Shown: positions 62,768 through 64,000 of the stretch, piece by piece
Numbering within the stretch: the stretch's first letter is position 1
How the letters are laid out: each line of letters opens with the position of its first letter
From: Candidatus Leucobacter sulfamidivorax
GTDB taxonomy: Bacteria; Actinomycetota; Actinomycetes; Actinomycetales; Microbacteriaceae
Reading direction: 5' to 3'
Assembly (NCBI GenBank): GCA_016771945.1
Contig: QZLF01000002.1
Location: 806,001 to 870,000 of the forward strand
DNA: 64,000 nt
The notes under the pieces: model-generated
Told to the model about the DNA's origin: nothing
The model's input: the letters and a program-made list of their open reading frames with translations, nothing else
Database searches by the model: none
Made by a program: the position numbers and the translations under genes

Positions 62768-64000
62768 ATGGACCCGAGCCCCTCCCAGCCCGGCACCGAC
62801 TCCGCACCGCGCTGGCACCCGCTGACCGCGGACGAGGTCGCCGAGCGGATCGCGCGCGGCGAGACGAACGCGGTCGAGGCGAAGACCAGCCGCAGCTTCG
62901 GCGAGATCCTCCGCGCGAACGCCCTGACCCGGGTGAACGCGATCTACGCGGTGCTCTTCCTCATGATCCTCGGCACCGGCTACTTCATCGACGGGATCTT
63001 CGGCCTGCTGATCGTCGTGAACACGGTCGTCGGCATGGTGCAGGAGGTACGGGCGAAGCGCACGCTCGACCGCCTCGCGCTGCTCAGCAAAGCGCCCGCC
63101 CGCGTCGAGCGGGCCGAGGGCGTGATCGAGATCGAGCCCGAGCGGATCGTGCTGGACGACATCGTGCTCGTTGCCGCGGGCGACCAGCTGCCGGTCGACG
63201 GCGAGGTCGTGGAGGCGGTCGGCTTCGAGGCCGACGAGTCGCTGCTCACGGGCGAGTCGGAGCCGGTGCTCCCGGGCATCGGCGACCGGGTGATGTCGGG
63301 CAGCTTCGTGGCCGCCGGATCCGCCCGCTACCGCGCCACCGCGGTCGGCGAGCACGCGTACGCCGCCCGGCTCGCCAAGGAGGCCTCCGAGTTCCGCAAG
63401 CCCTCCTCGCAGCTGCGGGCGGGCATCGACCAGATCCTCAAGTACGTGACGTGGCTGCTGATCCCCGTGGGCGCCCTCACGATCTGGAACCAGGTCTCCG
63501 GCGGCCAGGAGTGGCAGGACGCCGTGCGAGGCCTCGTCGCCGCGCTCGTGCCGATGGTGCCCGAGGGACTGGTGCTCATGACGAGCGTCGCGATGGCGGT
63601 CGGCGTGATCCGGCTCGGCCGGCGCGACTGCCTGGTGCAGGATCTGCCGGCCATCGAGCAGCTGGCGCGCGTCGACACGGTCTGCACCGACAAGACCGGC
63701 ACGCTCACCGAGGACGGCATGCGGGTGAGCGGCATCGAGGTCTACGGAGGGGCGGATCGGGCAGCGGCGGATCCGGCCGCGCCGCCCGCGGGCCCCGCGA
63801 TCGAGGCGGTGCTCGCCACCATCGGCCGGGCCGAGGGCAAGCCGAACGGCAGCATGCTCGCGATCCTGGAGCACGTGGGGAAGACCTCGGAGCTCGCGGC
63901 GGATCGGCGCGTCGCCTTCTCCTCCGCCCGCAAATGGGCCGCCGTGCAGCTGCCGGGCGGCGAGTCGTGGGTGCTCGGCGCCCCCGATGTCCTGCTCGAC
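62768..64000 (+). CDS. CtpE-like P-type ATPase (truncated by window end)
   Basis: The first 411 codons of a P-type ATPase that runs past the end of the window. Membrane helices near residues 60-100 precede an actuator domain with SLLTGESEPVLPG. LVPMVPEGLVLMTSVAMAVGVIRLGRR and the phosphorylation site CTDKTGTLTEDGM follow. The combination resembles CtpE, a calcium-type or general cation pump of actinobacteria. ATG 62768 has GGATGGAG before it; ATG 62759 is 9 nt upstream. It differs from the MgtA-like ATPase at 5776. Confidence 0.85.
   Translation, partial: MDPSPSQPGTDSAPRWHPLTADEVAERIARGETNAVEAKTSRSFGEILRANALTRVNAIYAVLFLMILGTGYFIDGIFGLLIVVNTVVGMVQEVRAKRTLDRLALLSKAPARVERAEGVIEIEPERIVLDDIVLVAAGDQLPVDGEVVEAVGFEADESLLTGESEPVLPGIGDRVMSGSFVAAGSARYRATAVGEHAYAARLAKEASEFRKPSSQLRAGIDQILKYVTWLLIPVGALTIWNQVSGGQEWQDAVRGLVAALVPMVPEGLVLMTSVAMAVGVIRLGRRDCLVQDLPAIEQLARVDTVCTDKTGTLTEDGMRVSGIEVYGGADRAAADPAAPPAGPAIEAVLATIGRAEGKPNGSMLAILEHVGKTSELAADRRVAFSSARKWAAVQLPGGESWVLGAPDVLLD

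Noticed and set aside
1-64000. tRNA or rRNA genes, and a tRNA as the attachment site of the island
   Set aside because: No cloverleaf or TTCGANTC-containing arm was found at either island edge or elsewhere; the repeats are femAB tail plus terminator.

Overview
The window is about 70% G+C with strongly GC-biased third codon positions. The order dapB-thyA-folA-dapA-rnj ... ftsK-pgsA-cinA-clgR-DUF3046 ... recA-recX-miaB-miaA, a mycothiol-type enzyme family and several FemAB-like ligases point to an actinobacterium of the Microbacteriaceae, possibly Leucobacter-like. The genus is inferred from gene order and protein character only; no 16S or tRNA gene is present to confirm it.

Layout. 1-5.7 kb: branched-chain amino acid genes ilvD, ilvB, ilvN, ilvC (+), ending in a strong terminator. 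5.8-14.8 kb: an MgtA-like P-type ATPase, a secreted beta-rich protein, two small membrane proteins, serA, two more secreted proteins related to the first by leader and/or C-terminal motif (one with a probable 1-nt frameshift), and a mycothiol-dependent-enzyme-family protein. 14.8-16.2 kb: a DDE-type insertion sequence with tandem copies of its terminal repeat at both ends. 16.2-28.9 kb: a housekeeping block with pnp, an M16 protease, dapB, a GGDEF protein, thyA, folA, an AraC regulator, dapA and rnj.

28.9-49.7 kb lies between rnj and ftsK, which are usually close together in this family. It holds four FemAB-like peptidyltransferase genes, murJ, and a roughly 14.6-kb catabolic island (about 30.3-44.9 kb). 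The island has two divergent operons around one control region. Leftward: ABC permease, ATPase, an IS110 element, substrate-binding lipoprotein, aryl-CoA ligase. Rightward: a GntR-FCD-aminotransferase fusion regulator, a group-D flavin monooxygenase, an aminotransferase, a cupin, a carboxylesterase, an alcohol dehydrogenase and a small unknown protein. The island is flanked by 106-bp direct repeats (102/106 identical), each carrying the last codons and the terminator hairpin of a femAB gene.

49.8-64 kb: ftsK, pgsA, cinA, clgR, DUF3046, then an HDAC-like amidohydrolase and a LuxR-type regulator set in front of recA (SOS box visible), recX, a PrmC-related methyltransferase lacking the motif Asn, miaB, miaA and a truncated CtpE-like P-type ATPase.

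The most notable items are the repeat-flanked island, the regulator whose aminotransferase domain has Thr in place of the PLP lysine, an IS110 element whose ends and candidate bridge-RNA guides can be read from the sequence, the trio of secreted proteins sharing a Pro-rich C-terminal motif, and widespread leaderless-type promoters (TANNNT 6-8 nt before the start codon).
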